From: Paenalcaligenes suwonensis | GTDB taxonomy: Bacteria; Pseudomonadota; Gammaproteobacteria; Burkholderiales; Burkholderiaceae_B | Direction: 5' to 3' | DNA length: 64,000 bases | Assembly: GCF_011290505.1 (NCBI RefSeq) | Contig: NZ_JAANPV010000005.1 | Location: 1-64,000 of the forward strand | In this document: positions 7,788 through 15,152 of the stretch, piece after piece | How positions within the stretch are numbered: position 1 is the first letter of the stretch | Layout of the letters: each line of letters begins with the position of its first letter | The notes under the pieces: generated by a model | Database searches by the model: none | Seen by the model: the letters and a program-made list of their open reading frames with translations, nothing else | Told to the model about the DNA's origin: nothing | Position numbers and translations under genes: made by a program

Positions 7788-8795
7788 ATGCAAATTAAAA
7801 ACCTACGGATCTACCGTTTAGATCCATCGTGGGCGCTCGATGCTGCCCAACTCTCAGAACTGCTTGAACAGCACCACTTCCACCCCGGTACCAGCCAAGA
7901 CCCTCTCTCACTCGGCTGGACTGAGCCACGCGCTGGACACGGCCTAGTCTACCAAAACAACGAGCAAATCTTACTGTGTATACGCAGCGAAAAGAAGTTG
8001 CTGCCAGGCACCGTGATTAACCAAGTAGCACGCACCAAGGCTGCTGAAATCGCCGAGGAACAGGGTTACAAACCCGGTCGCAAGCAGATGCAAGAAGTCA
8101 AAGAGCAAGTAATCACTGAGCTGATGCCTCGCGCCTTTAGTGTTGCCCGTGACACCCAAGTCTGGATTGATCCGATAAATCGCTGGCTATGTGTTGATGC
8201 AGCAGCTGCCTCTACTGGCGACGAAGTTATGGGCTTGCTGGCAAAGACCATTAACCCCTTCCCTGTGCTGCCGCTTTACACCGAGCTTTCACCTGGTGGG
8301 GCCATGACTTCGTGGCTGCTAGAGGATGAGGCTCCTGCAAACTTCAGCATCGACCAAGACACCGAACTACGTTCCACTACCGAAAGCCGCGCACTAGTGA
8401 AGTACGTGCGTCACAGCGCAGAGCCTGAAGAACTCGGTCGACACATTCAAGCAGGTAAGCAATGCACACGCCTGGCACTCACTTGGGACGACTGTATTAG
8501 CTTTGTTCTGACCGATAGCCTAGAGCTGAAACGCATCATCCTGCTAGACGTTATCAAAGAGCAAAAAACGTCTATTTCCGGCGACGAGGACGAGCTATTC
8601 AACTCCGATATGTCGCTCATCACTCTTGAGCTTAGTCGCATGTTTGCTGACCTACTCCATGCCATGCATTGGGAGGTGAAAAGCGTGTGTTGTAAGAAGT
8701 GTGCAGGCTGGTCCATTCTGGCAGTAGTCATTTGTTTGGCTGCTGTCGGTTGGCTAGCCTATTTCAATGAAGTTGTATTGCGTGGTGGCGTATGA
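7788..8795 (+). CDS. rdgC: RdgC-like recombination protein with C-terminal membrane segment
   Basis: A 335-residue protein starting MQIKNLRIYRL, the RdgC N-terminus, with family landmarks LPLYTELSPGGAMTSWLLE and CTRLALTWDDCISFVLTDSL. RdgC rings bind double-stranded DNA and limit RecA use. Typical RdgC is about 300 residues; here the last 30 residues form a hydrophobic helix (WSILAVVICLAAVGWLAYF) after a CCKKC cluster. That looks like an added membrane anchor or fusion with a neighbouring small gene. It overlaps the next gene by ATGA. Confidence 0.88.
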   Translation: MQIKNLRIYRLDPSWALDAAQLSELLEQHHFHPGTSQDPLSLGWTEPRAGHGLVYQNNEQILLCIRSEKKLLPGTVINQVARTKAAEIAEEQGYKPGRKQMQEVKEQVITELMPRAFSVARDTQVWIDPINRWLCVDAAAASTGDEVMGLLAKTINPFPVLPLYTELSPGGAMTSWLLEDEAPANFSIDQDTELRSTTESRALVKYVRHSAEPEELGRHIQAGKQCTRLALTWDDCISFVLTDSLELKRIILLDVIKEQKTSISGDEDELFNSDMSLITLELSRMFADLLHAMHWEVKSVCCKKCAGWSILAVVICLAAVGWLAYFNEVVLRGGV

Positions 8796-9025
8796 GCGAA
8801 CCCGAAAAGAAAACAACATCCGCTGGATACAAGCCTAAGCCCCGCATTCAGCATATTGAACCGGGGCAATTTTTTACCCTAACAGCAGTAGATGGAGGCC
8901 ACACATACAAAATGCTCAGCCGCTGCAAAACATACTGCTATCACTCAACAGGAAAAATCGCACTCGGAACCGAAGTCTCGCCTATTGGTATGAGATTTGG
9001 TGAGGGTGGATGGAAGCGACTATGA
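8792..9025 (+). CDS. Hypothetical small phage protein
   Basis: A 77-residue soluble protein with strand-rich sequence (FFTLTAVDGGHTYKMLSR) ending GMRFGEGGWKRL. It overlaps rdgC by 4 bases and the next small gene by 4 bases. The last residues resemble a short stretch at about 19940-19993 (ending GGSRWRRL), which also directly precedes a paralogue of the next gene, so the pair seems to occur twice in the window. Confidence 0.5.
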   Translation: MSEPEKKTTSAGYKPKPRIQHIEPGQFFTLTAVDGGHTYKMLSRCKTYCYHSTGKIALGTEVSPIGMRFGEGGWKRL

Positions 9026-9186
9026 AACGAACCGAGAAAGCTGTTACCCCTGCCCTATCATCTCTTGAGCACTACAATCTACAACGCGCTGAACAGGGAC
9101 AAACAGCATACGGTGGGAAAGCGCCTGCCCTACTAAGCTCTACCGTCCGCTTTAAACGCAACTTGGATGACAAGGTTATCCGATAA
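9022..9186 (+). CDS. Small basic protein, paralogue of the 19.99 kb gene
   Basis: A 54-residue ORF from ATG 9022 to TAA 9184-9186, overlapping the previous gene by ATGA. It reads MKRTEKAVTPALSSLEHYNL, then ERAEQGQTAYGGKAP-like and STVRFKRNLDDKVIR patterns. The gene at 19991 shares the order 'L..Y.L.RAE..Q..YGG..', followed by 'S..VRFK.N', so both are probably real members of one small family. The function is unknown. Confidence 0.55.
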   Translation: MKRTEKAVTPALSSLEHYNLQRAEQGQTAYGGKAPALLSSTVRFKRNLDDKVIR

Positions 9187-9187
9187 T

Positions 9188-9325
9188 TTAATCATCTTCT
9201 CTGCTCTTGAGCCTGACCTTTGCATACTCCACAATCCATAAGCACAGAAAATAGAGAAGCACCACAAAAAAGTAGAACACAGCTAGCCTGAACCAGCTAA
9301 CCACCCAAACAGGAAAACAAAACAT
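9188..9325 (-). CDS. Hypothetical single-pass membrane protein
   Basis: A 45-residue ORF starting at 9325 with an excellent AAGGAGGAG ribosome site 4 bases upstream. It is dominated by one hydrophobic helix (LAVFYFFVVLLYFLCLWIV) followed by a charged tail (YAKVRLKSREDD). It is convergent with the 9022 gene, the stops being about 2 bases apart. Membrane micro-protein of unknown role. Confidence 0.55.
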   Translation of the reverse strand: MFCFPVWVVSWFRLAVFYFFVVLLYFLCLWIVEYAKVRLKSREDD

Positions 9326-9388
9326 TTCTCCTCCTTGTTGATGTCTCTACCCACACACATTAGATACACTTATTACAATACGTTACCT

Positions 9389-9408
9389 TGTATCGTTTTG
9401 TCGATACA
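9389..9408. promoter_or_regulatory. Perfect inverted repeat, candidate operator
   Basis: TGTATCG and CGATACA form a perfect 7-bp inverted repeat around TTTTGT. It lies in an AT-rich intergenic stretch upstream of the minus-strand membrane micro-protein gene, a position suited to a repressor or regulator site. No cognate regulator is visible in the window. Confidence 0.4.
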
Positions 9409-9470
9409 GATTAGAGTAATTACCTATGGATGCCCAAATGAAAAATATCAACCTCCACTTGTCTAAAGCA

Positions 9471-9502
9471 CGAAAAAGCGGCATAAAAATGCCGCTCCTT
9501 TT
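9471..9502 (-). terminator. Rho-independent terminator
   Basis: AGCGGCAT and ATGCCGCT form an 8-bp stem with an AAAA loop. On the minus strand it is followed by a T-run, so it ends the minus-strand gene at 9521-9721. Confidence 0.75.
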
Positions 9503-9520
9503 ATATTGATTATCTCTCAC

Positions 9521-9721
9521 TTATTCCACGGTGTTACTCAAAACCTCCTGTTGAATTATTGTCTTATACGAATGGTACACGCCCACACACCCCTCCGGTG
9601 TGAGCGCTTCTTTAGCGTAAGACTCTAAAATGCTTTTTGAAACCCAACCTAACGCCTTATCCTCACCCCTTAAAAAAGAAAAAAGCACACCAGATGGCTC
9701 CTCTATATACTCAGCACGCAT
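9521..9721 (-). CDS. Hypothetical small protein
   Basis: A 66-residue soluble ORF (MRAEYIEEPSGVLFSFLRGE). It has a good terminator just downstream on the same strand, which supports it as a real transcription unit. No domain is recognised. It is flanked by a candidate operator region on one side and the broken PAPS-reductase-like gene on the other. Confidence 0.5.
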   Translation of the reverse strand: MRAEYIEEPSGVLFSFLRGEDKALGWVSKSILESYAKEALTPEGCVGVYHSYKTIIQQEVLSNTVE

Positions 9722-9936
9722 AGCACTCTCTTTCTACCGATTTCACGAGTTTGATACAAGCACAACCAGCTCTATTAATGTAGATAAAGCACCAATATTT
9801 CTACATCAATATCCTAGCAATCAAAACACCGAAACTTAAGGTTCAGGTTGCTACAAAAAATAACATCCCCCATAGACTCACCAAGCATAACGCTTAGTGC
9901 GTTTCTTTTTGCGCCCATCGCATAGGAGCTATTTAC

Positions 9937-10668
9937 ATGGCCCGCCGAATTTCATGGTTTAGCTGCGGTGCTGCCAGCGCAGTTGCAACCAAACTCACTA
10001 ACCCCGACGTTATCGCGTACTGTGAAACTGGTAGCGAAGACATAGATAACGCTAGGTTCATGCGTGATTGTGAGCCGTGGTTTAACGCTCCAATAACTAG
10101 ACTCTCAAACCCTGAATACAAAGACACTTGAGAGGTCTGGGAAAAGCGCAAGTACATTGCAGGCATTTCAGGTGCGCCATGCACTGGTGAGTTAAAGGTC
10201 GCACCTAGGCTAGCGTTTCAACTGCCAGATGACATCCCTATTTTTGGCTATACAGCAGACTCCAGCGATGTGCAGAGAGCTAACGCATTACGTGATAACT
10301 GGCCGGATTTGCATATAGAAACGCCTTTGATTGATCGCGGGATAACAAAAGCAGCTTGTTTCAGCCTCATTCAATCGGCAGGCATTCAACTCCCCCGCGT
10401 GTACGCAATGGGGTTTCCAAACGCTAACTGCATCCCTTGCGGTACGGCGACATCACCAGCTTATTGGGCACTTGTTAGAGATCAATTCCCCGCCGAATTT
10501 GAGCGTATGGCCACATTAAGTCGTGAGCTAGGCGCAAGGCTGGCGAGGATTGATGGCACACGAATTTTCATAGATGAAATCCCTGCGGACTACCCCACAA
10601 CACAAGCAATCGCACCTGAATGTGATTTTCTCTGCTCCATCGCCGAGCAAGATTTAGGAATGATATGA
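9937..10668 (+). pseudogene. PAPS-reductase-like phage protein, interrupted by TGA
   Basis: The frame from ATG 9937 encodes a PP-loop ATPase/PAPS-reductase-like protein of about 243 residues. Present are the N-terminal WFSCGAASAVATKL nucleotide loop, YCETGSED, the CNANCIPCG-like cysteine cluster (FPNANCIPCGTATSPAYW) and a C-terminal helical part. It is interrupted once by TGA at 10129-10131, in a place where a Trp would fit (before EVWEKRKYIAGISGAP); the rest is intact. Such phage proteins are often linked to DNA modification. It may be dead or rescued by readthrough. The 3' end overlaps the next gene by ATGA. Confidence 0.75.
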
Positions 10669-11411
10669 CACAGATACTAGCATACGAAAACATGAGCAAA
10701 GAAGCTCTGATAGAGCATCACAAGCTCACACTACAGCAGCATGCAGATGATATGGACATGCTGTCTAAAGAGTTGGCTGAGCGCTCCCACGCTAAGATTG
10801 ATCGACCCATGGCTATTGGATGCGTTCGTTTTGGTGTCGGCATAAAGGCATCCACCGTCCTTGATGCAGCTGCTCGTCACTATGATTTTGTGACCAACGA
10901 AAAACGGGAACAAGACCGCATAGAGCTTGGCAAACTTAAAACCGATAATTTCCTACAGTACGGCGCACCAACCGACCTTGAAGCATATACGGCTTGGCTG
11001 GAAAAGGTTAGTAGCCCTACCCCTGCCACCCCCATTGAGCTAGGAGTGGTGGCCGACATATTGGCAGAGGGTAATGGCTGCTGGGTTACCTGCTCTGGCT
11101 GTCATGAAAGCTATGATGGGGCCCCTACCGGTCCATATAGCCAAGTGATGAAGTGCACCTTGGGTGTTGGGTGTAGAGAATGCGGTGGTATAGGCGCTAT
11201 CTGGGATACAACCAATTACGCCGAAATGGGCGATGCTATGGCCGCTGCAATGCAGGGAGAAAACTCACCCATCGCCCCCGCTACTCATCAGGCATCAACC
11301 GATCCCACTGCTGTACAGGCAACAGGCACACCGCACGATAGCAAAACTCTAGCCGATTGGTTAGCGGAGGCACCTTCATCGTGGGATGAGGAATACCGCT
11401 CTAGCAAGTAG
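10665..11411 (+). CDS. Hypothetical phage protein with cysteine clusters
   Basis: A 248-residue protein starting MTQILAYENMSKEALIEHHK. Residues 10-45 form a likely coiled coil. A central Cys-rich stretch (CWVTCSGCHESYDG, then KCTLGVGCRECGGIGAIW) suggests a zinc-ribbon-like site, and the C-terminus is low-complexity Thr/Ala/Pro followed by a short acidic end. The middle part IELGVVADILAEGNG recalls phage Ea-type early proteins. It overlaps the PAPS-reductase-like gene by 4 bases. Exact function unknown. Confidence 0.55.
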   Translation: MTQILAYENMSKEALIEHHKLTLQQHADDMDMLSKELAERSHAKIDRPMAIGCVRFGVGIKASTVLDAAARHYDFVTNEKREQDRIELGKLKTDNFLQYGAPTDLEAYTAWLEKVSSPTPATPIELGVVADILAEGNGCWVTCSGCHESYDGAPTGPYSQVMKCTLGVGCRECGGIGAIWDTTNYAEMGDAMAAAMQGENSPIAPATHQASTDPTAVQATGTPHDSKTLADWLAEAPSSWDEEYRSSK

Positions 11412-11560
11412 CGGAAGCCAAGGCGGCGCAATATCGCAAGCAGTGGCGATCTGCCGTAGTCGCACGAGTTGTCAGCGATCAATTTACGGATTGCACTTGC
11501 CCGGGCTCCGGCAACGGCTCACTGCGATGGCCTTGCCCTGTGCATCCGCCTGAAGTTTGA
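11405..11560 (+). pseudogene. C-terminal remnant of a phage protein
   Basis: In a frame other than the preceding gene, this stretch encodes about 50 residues including EAKAAQYRKQWRSAVVARVV and a Cys-rich end (CTCPGSGNGSLRWPCPVHPP). It has no start of its own, and its base composition is more GC-rich than the surroundings. It looks like the tail of a deleted gene. Confidence 0.3.
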
Positions 11561-11581
11561 GTGATTTAAAACTGAAACTCA

Positions 11582-11881
11582 CTATGCATCTAAGGAGGTC
11601 TCATTAGTCGTTAGTTTGTTTTTCAGAACATCAGGTAGTGTCACTGTAATAAGTTCACTATCGCTAGTGCCACGCCTGTCTAAGACAACAGAATGGATAG
11701 CTTCTTTGTGCAACGCATAAGCCTCTATACACATATCAGCATTGCGCAATTCTCTCCCAACCAGTCTCTCTAGTGCGTAAAGCGACACTTGCGCTGTAAC
11801 CCTTTGATTTTCTGCTGCCTGAAAGGCAAATATGATTCGAGCTGGGCTTATTTCGTATCTAACAAACTCGCTCTCACCCAT
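11582..11881 (-). CDS. Hypothetical protein, DUF1488-like
   Basis: A 99-residue protein; ATG at 11881 (MGESEFVRYEISPARIIFAF) has a GGGAGGA ribosome site. The pattern 'I.F.....N.RVTAQVSLYALERL' resembles DUF1488-type proteins, in which a conserved strand-turn precedes 'V....S..AL'. That match is by eye and weak. It lies opposite the phage genes, alone in its transcription unit. Confidence 0.45.
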   Translation of the reverse strand: MGESEFVRYEISPARIIFAFQAAENQRVTAQVSLYALERLVGRELRNADMCIEAYALHKEAIHSVVLDRRGTSDSELITVTLPDVLKNKLTTNETSLDA

Positions 11882-12031
11882 GATGTCCTCCCAACGCAAA
11901 AAGTCTCTTAAATTATGATTATTTCATCAGCGTATGAACAGTCTACATAGCAGAATTTTAAATTCACCACGCAAAACGTAACAAAAAGAAAATCACAAAC
12001 CTAAACCCGCAGACACAGACACAGTCTAACG

Positions 12032-12052
12032 CCCCGCAACTGCGGGGTTTTT
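12032..12052 (+). terminator. Terminator directly before the DUF2786 gene
   Basis: CCCCGCA and TGCGGGG pair as a 7-bp stem followed by TTTTTA. The following ATG (12065) starts only about 13 bases later, so the hairpin sits within the leader of that gene. Confidence 0.7.
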
Positions 12053-12064
12053 ACTGGAAATAAT

Positions 12065-12790
12065 ATGACAGAGAACGAAAAAAACCGCTCTCTTTACGTT
12101 GAGCGTATCCGTAAATTATTGGCCCTAGCCGGGTCTAGCAACGAACACGAATCGGCTATTGCGCGTAAACGCGCCGACGCCATGATGGAAAAATACGCCA
12201 TCACTCACATGGAATTGGGCGAAGCAGAGTTTGGAAGTGGCGACTTTGAAACAGCCACAAAAGACCGTGCCAAGTGGAAGACAAGCCTCTACGTAGCTAT
12301 TGGATATATTTTTGGCTGCCAGACTACCTACCATACCAACCGAGATCAAAAGCTAGTCATAACCTTCTACGGTAAAAAGCCTATGGTAGAAATCGCACTC
12401 TACATCAGCGATGTAATCACCAGAGGCCTAGCCACCGCCTGGGATAATCACAAGAAACTCCTGAAGCAGCATTCCATCCCCTTAAATTCCACTACACGCA
12501 ATAGCTTCCATGAGGCCTTTGCCGGCGGCGTAATTACGACTGTTAGCAGAATATTTAACGGCATGAGCCCTGAAGAGCAAGACCAGCACAGGGCCGATGT
12601 AGAGGCAGCAAACCATCTAACTCAAGACATCCCAGAAAGGAAACGACGGGACACTAATCGTAAGCATCAAGACCGTCTAGCCACAGCCGCAGGCTACCTT
12701 GCAGGCAAAGCCCAAAACATCAACATCGGTGTTGGTACCGCGGCCCCCAATGCACGGGTTACTACAGACGCAACTACACACCCGGCATAA
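12065..12790 (+). CDS. DUF2786-domain phage protein
   Basis: A 241-residue protein with the DUF2786 signature at residues 8-47 (RIRKLLALAGSSNEHESAIA, then DAMMEKYAIT). A C-terminal domain follows, with helical segments (FHEAFAGGVITTVSRIFNG, RLATAAGYLAGKAQNINIG). The domain is common in phages and plasmids of proteobacteria; its biochemical role is not established. A terminator-like hairpin overlaps its stop codon and another precedes its start, so it may be controlled by antitermination. Confidence 0.8.
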   Translation: MTENEKNRSLYVERIRKLLALAGSSNEHESAIARKRADAMMEKYAITHMELGEAEFGSGDFETATKDRAKWKTSLYVAIGYIFGCQTTYHTNRDQKLVITFYGKKPMVEIALYISDVITRGLATAWDNHKKLLKQHSIPLNSTTRNSFHEAFAGGVITTVSRIFNGMSPEEQDQHRADVEAANHLTQDIPERKRRDTNRKHQDRLATAAGYLAGKAQNINIGVGTAAPNARVTTDATTHPA

Positions 12791-12802
12791 GCCGGGTTTT
12801 TA
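12781..12802 (+). terminator. Terminator between the DUF2786 and DUF4224 genes
   Basis: CCCGGC-ATAA-GCCGGG followed by TTTTTA. It overlaps the DUF2786 stop codon and ends about 12 bases before the next ATG (12814), repeating the layout seen at 12032-12065. Confidence 0.7.
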
Positions 12803-12813
12803 TTGGATACAGT

Positions 12814-13080
12814 ATGGAAAGGACTACATTCTTAACGCCCGAAGAGGTGGCCGAGCTCACTGGAATACTTACGGGCAAGAGGGTTCACGGCAAACCATTT
12901 ACACGCGAGCAGCTTCAAGTTAACTGGCTCCGCAGTGAAGGTATTCCCTTTTTTGAAAATGCCCGTGGCCGCCCTATCATTGCACGCACAGTTATCGAGG
13001 GTGGATATAAACCACCTAACAGCCATCAGGAAAAGAAAACAGCAGCCTGGCAGCCTAAAGTTATACAAGGGAGATCGTAA
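12814..13080 (+). CDS. DUF4224 excisionase-like protein
   Basis: An 88-residue protein of the DUF4224 type: FLTPEEVAELTGILTGKRVH, then QLQVNWLRSEGIPFFENARGRPIIAR. The helix-turn-helix-like N-terminus plus 'W L...G I P F...G R P' pattern is typical of small proteins encoded directly before phage integrases, presumed to act in excision or int control. Its stop overlaps the integrase start by one base (TAATG), so both are co-translated. Confidence 0.8.
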   Translation: MERTTFLTPEEVAELTGILTGKRVHGKPFTREQLQVNWLRSEGIPFFENARGRPIIARTVIEGGYKPPNSHQEKKTAAWQPKVIQGRS

Positions 13081-14136
13081 TGGGTAGAACCCCGACGAAA
13101 AATCTTAACTTGCCGCCCCGTATGCGGAAGCGTAAGCAGAGGTCGGGGCGAATTTACTATTATTACGACACTGGCGGTAAACCCAGAAAAGAAATCCCAC
13201 TAGGATCTGACTACGTAGAGGCTGTTCAAAAATGGGCTGGCTTAGAAGCTGACGCAACAGTCTTGGCACCCAGTATGACCTTCAGGGACGCTGCACTACG
13301 CTACATTCACGAGATATTGCCTACAAAATCCGTTAGAACACAGCGTGATAACCTCAAAGAGCTAGATAACCTTTATGAGTTTTTTGACGATCCACCTGCC
13401 ATGCTAGATGTTATTGAGCCAATCCATGTTCGTCAGTAACGGACCTGGAGGGTAGAGAAGGCAAGGAACTGGTACAAATCACAGGACAAGTCGCCCCCTG
13501 TAGATGCGGGTGGCGTTAGGGCAAACAGAGAACTTGCCCTCTTCAGCCACATCTTTAACTATGCACGGGAAATCGACATGACCTCTGCTCCTAACCCATC
13601 TCTCGGTGTTAGGAAAAGCAGAGAGCGAGGACGATACTTACCTTGCTGTTTACCAAGTGGCAGATCAACCGCTTAGAGATGCGATGGATCTAATCTACCT
13701 TACCGGCCAACGCCCTGCTGATACTTTATCTATCTCTGAGACAGATATCAGAAATAATGAAATCGAAATCACTCAGGGCAAAACTGGGAAACGCCTGAGG
13801 ATCAGTATCCAAGGAGACTTAAAAGAAGTCATTGATAGGATGCTGCTACGGAAGTCTAATATTGGCGCTTTAAGCCAAAAGCTGCTCGTTAACGAGTCCG
13901 GCCAAGCCCTCAGCAGCGACGCTCTAAGAAGCCGATTTGATAGAGTAAGAAACGCCGCGTGAATCCCAAAGGATGCATTCCAATTACGTGACCTACGGGC
14001 CAAGGCTGGGACTGATAAGACCGACCTCGCCGGCGACATCAGGCAAGCCCAAAAGCAGCTAGGCCATACTTCGGTAACAATGACAGAACACTATGTCCGA
14101 AACAGGCGCGGCGACAAGGTGGAACCGACAAAATAG
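13080..14136 (+). pseudogene. Tyrosine integrase, degraded
   Basis: The region encodes a tyrosine-recombinase integrase of about 350 residues in three damaged pieces. The N-terminal arm-binding part (LPPRMRKRKQRSGRIYYYYD) stops at TAA 13437-13439. The same frame continues with ANRELALFSHIFNYAREIDM until near 13620. A one-base shift then leads into the catalytic domain (LIYLTGQRPADTLSISETDI), interrupted by TGA 13950s-13962 where Gly would fit. It resumes with FQLRDLRAKAGTD and QKQLGHTSVTMTEHYVR, which carries the nucleophile Tyr. Two nonsense codons and a frameshift make it inactive. It lies directly beside the tRNA fragment. Confidence 0.88.
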
Positions 14137-14247
14137 CGCTCCGCAAATAGAATTCACCATCTTAAAAATCAATGAGTTAAGTAAGCAAACATGCTATGCC
14201 ATGCGGAGCAAAAAACAGCCTAATATTTTGATTCAATGAGCTATTTG

Positions 14248-14298
14248 CTCGGACTCATAATCCGTTGGTCGCTGGTTCAAGTCCAGCTGGGCCCACCA
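14248..14298 (+). other. 3' fragment of a CAU-anticodon tRNA; probable att site
   Basis: The sequence from the 5' anticodon stem on (CGGACTCATAATCCG) through the T-arm (GCTGGTTCAAGTCCAGC) to TGGGCCCACCA is an authentic tRNA 3' half with anticodon CAU (Met, or Ile2). The 5' half expected upstream (a GGGCCCA acceptor strand and a normal D-arm) is absent, so the fragment marks the junction of an element that integrated into a tRNA gene. The matching intact or 5' copy should lie to the left, outside the window. Confidence 0.8.
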
Positions 14299-14626
14299 TA
14301 AACCTAAGCAATATCAAGACATTATAGCAACCCTGCACGGTTGCTCTTTTTCTTTTCCGGCTTGCTGTGCCCAAAATGTGACCGAACTTGCGTGATGGGC
14401 CAAATGCGCATACCTTTGCACCATTTCCAACGTCTCCTATCCGCCTAATCTCCCCGCATCGAGGGCATGAGCCGCCCCAAAACGCTTGTTCGTTTAAGAA
14501 GATGCCGCAGCCACCACAACGCCATTGCTCTTTACGCTCAGTCTTCAGGGGCTGTAGGATTACGCCATTAGGGTTGATGTGGTTTTTAACGGGCCGCGCT
14601 CTTTCTTGATGGGCTACCAGCGTTCA
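14299..14626 (-). pseudogene. Zinc-ribbon protein remnant
   Basis: On the minus strand a frame is open from about 14626 through the tRNA fragment. It encodes KEQWRCGGCGIFLNEQAFWG followed by CPRCGEIRRIGDVG, a four-cysteine zinc-ribbon pattern. No start codon is found before the upstream stop, so it is probably a truncated gene left at the element border. The stretch 14299-14680 otherwise shows nothing I can identify. Confidence 0.35.
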
Positions 14627-14680
14627 AGCGGATGTGTCACAATGGCAGGCTTTAGCAACCTACAAACTAGGGAGATTCCC

Positions 14681-14836
14681 ATGAGTACCAAAATCGTTAC
14701 TGAAGCTGACCGCAAGCGCACTCCGCGTCCCGCCCTGCCCAAGGGCATGTCCATTTCCACAAAATCCGCAAATGTGAGCAGGGAGCGTGGCCCGCATACC
14801 CACCACAAGAAAAATCCAGGAAAGCGTCACCGATAA
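14681..14836 (+). CDS. Hypothetical small basic protein
   Basis: A 51-residue ORF starting MSTKIVTEADRKRTPRPALP, preceded by a GGGAG ribosome site. It is rich in Lys, Arg, His and Pro and ends HHKKNPGKRHR, so it is probably disordered and may bind nucleic acid. No family is recognised. Confidence 0.4.
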   Translation: MSTKIVTEADRKRTPRPALPKGMSISTKSANVSRERGPHTHHKKNPGKRHR

Positions 14837-15152
14837 GAGCAGTTCGCCACCAGTATTCTTCTGCCGACTTGGTTGCTGATAAACCAGCGCATGTCGAGGC
14901 AGGGGCGCTGGTGGCCTGTGGTTGCATGGTTTTCTCCGGTTGCTACTCAGCGCTGATCTAGTGCGCCATTTGCTTGCAGCTTCTCAATCCAAGCGCCTTG
15001 CATCCGAGATTCGCATCATTGACTACATCGAGGATAAGCGCCGCACCATCGAGAGCTACATCACTGACAAAGACCAAGACAGCCTAGCGCAACGCAGTGG
15101 CATACTATGTAGCCTGCAATGTCATCTCTAATCAAGGCAGGAGCCACTCAGT
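14837..15152. other. Gene-poor accessory stretch
   Basis: No intact gene is seen. A plus-strand frame near 14960-15131 encodes a protein-like segment (SEIRIIDYIEDKRRTIESYI) that probably is a gene remnant. The last 20 bases hold the AGGAG ribosome site of the aadA-like gene. Confidence 0.35.

Larger units (their letters stand above)
1..14298. mobile_element. Decayed prophage or integrative element, right portion
   Basis: The segment holds phage-type genes: ERF annealing protein, YqaJ exonuclease, SSB, RdgC, a DUF4224 excisionase-like protein and a tyrosine integrase. It ends just after the integrase in a 3' tRNA fragment, the usual layout of an element integrated in a tRNA gene. The integrase and a PAPS-reductase-like gene carry nonsense codons, so the element is probably immobile. 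No capsid, tail or lysis gene is visible. The left boundary is not seen and may lie outside the window; the first kilobase, with an IS3 remnant, may or may not belong to it. Confidence 0.75.

Noticed and set aside
9426-9509. Short plus-strand ORF of 27 codons (MDAQMKNINLHL...)
   Set aside because: Its second half is the terminator hairpin of the opposite-strand gene.
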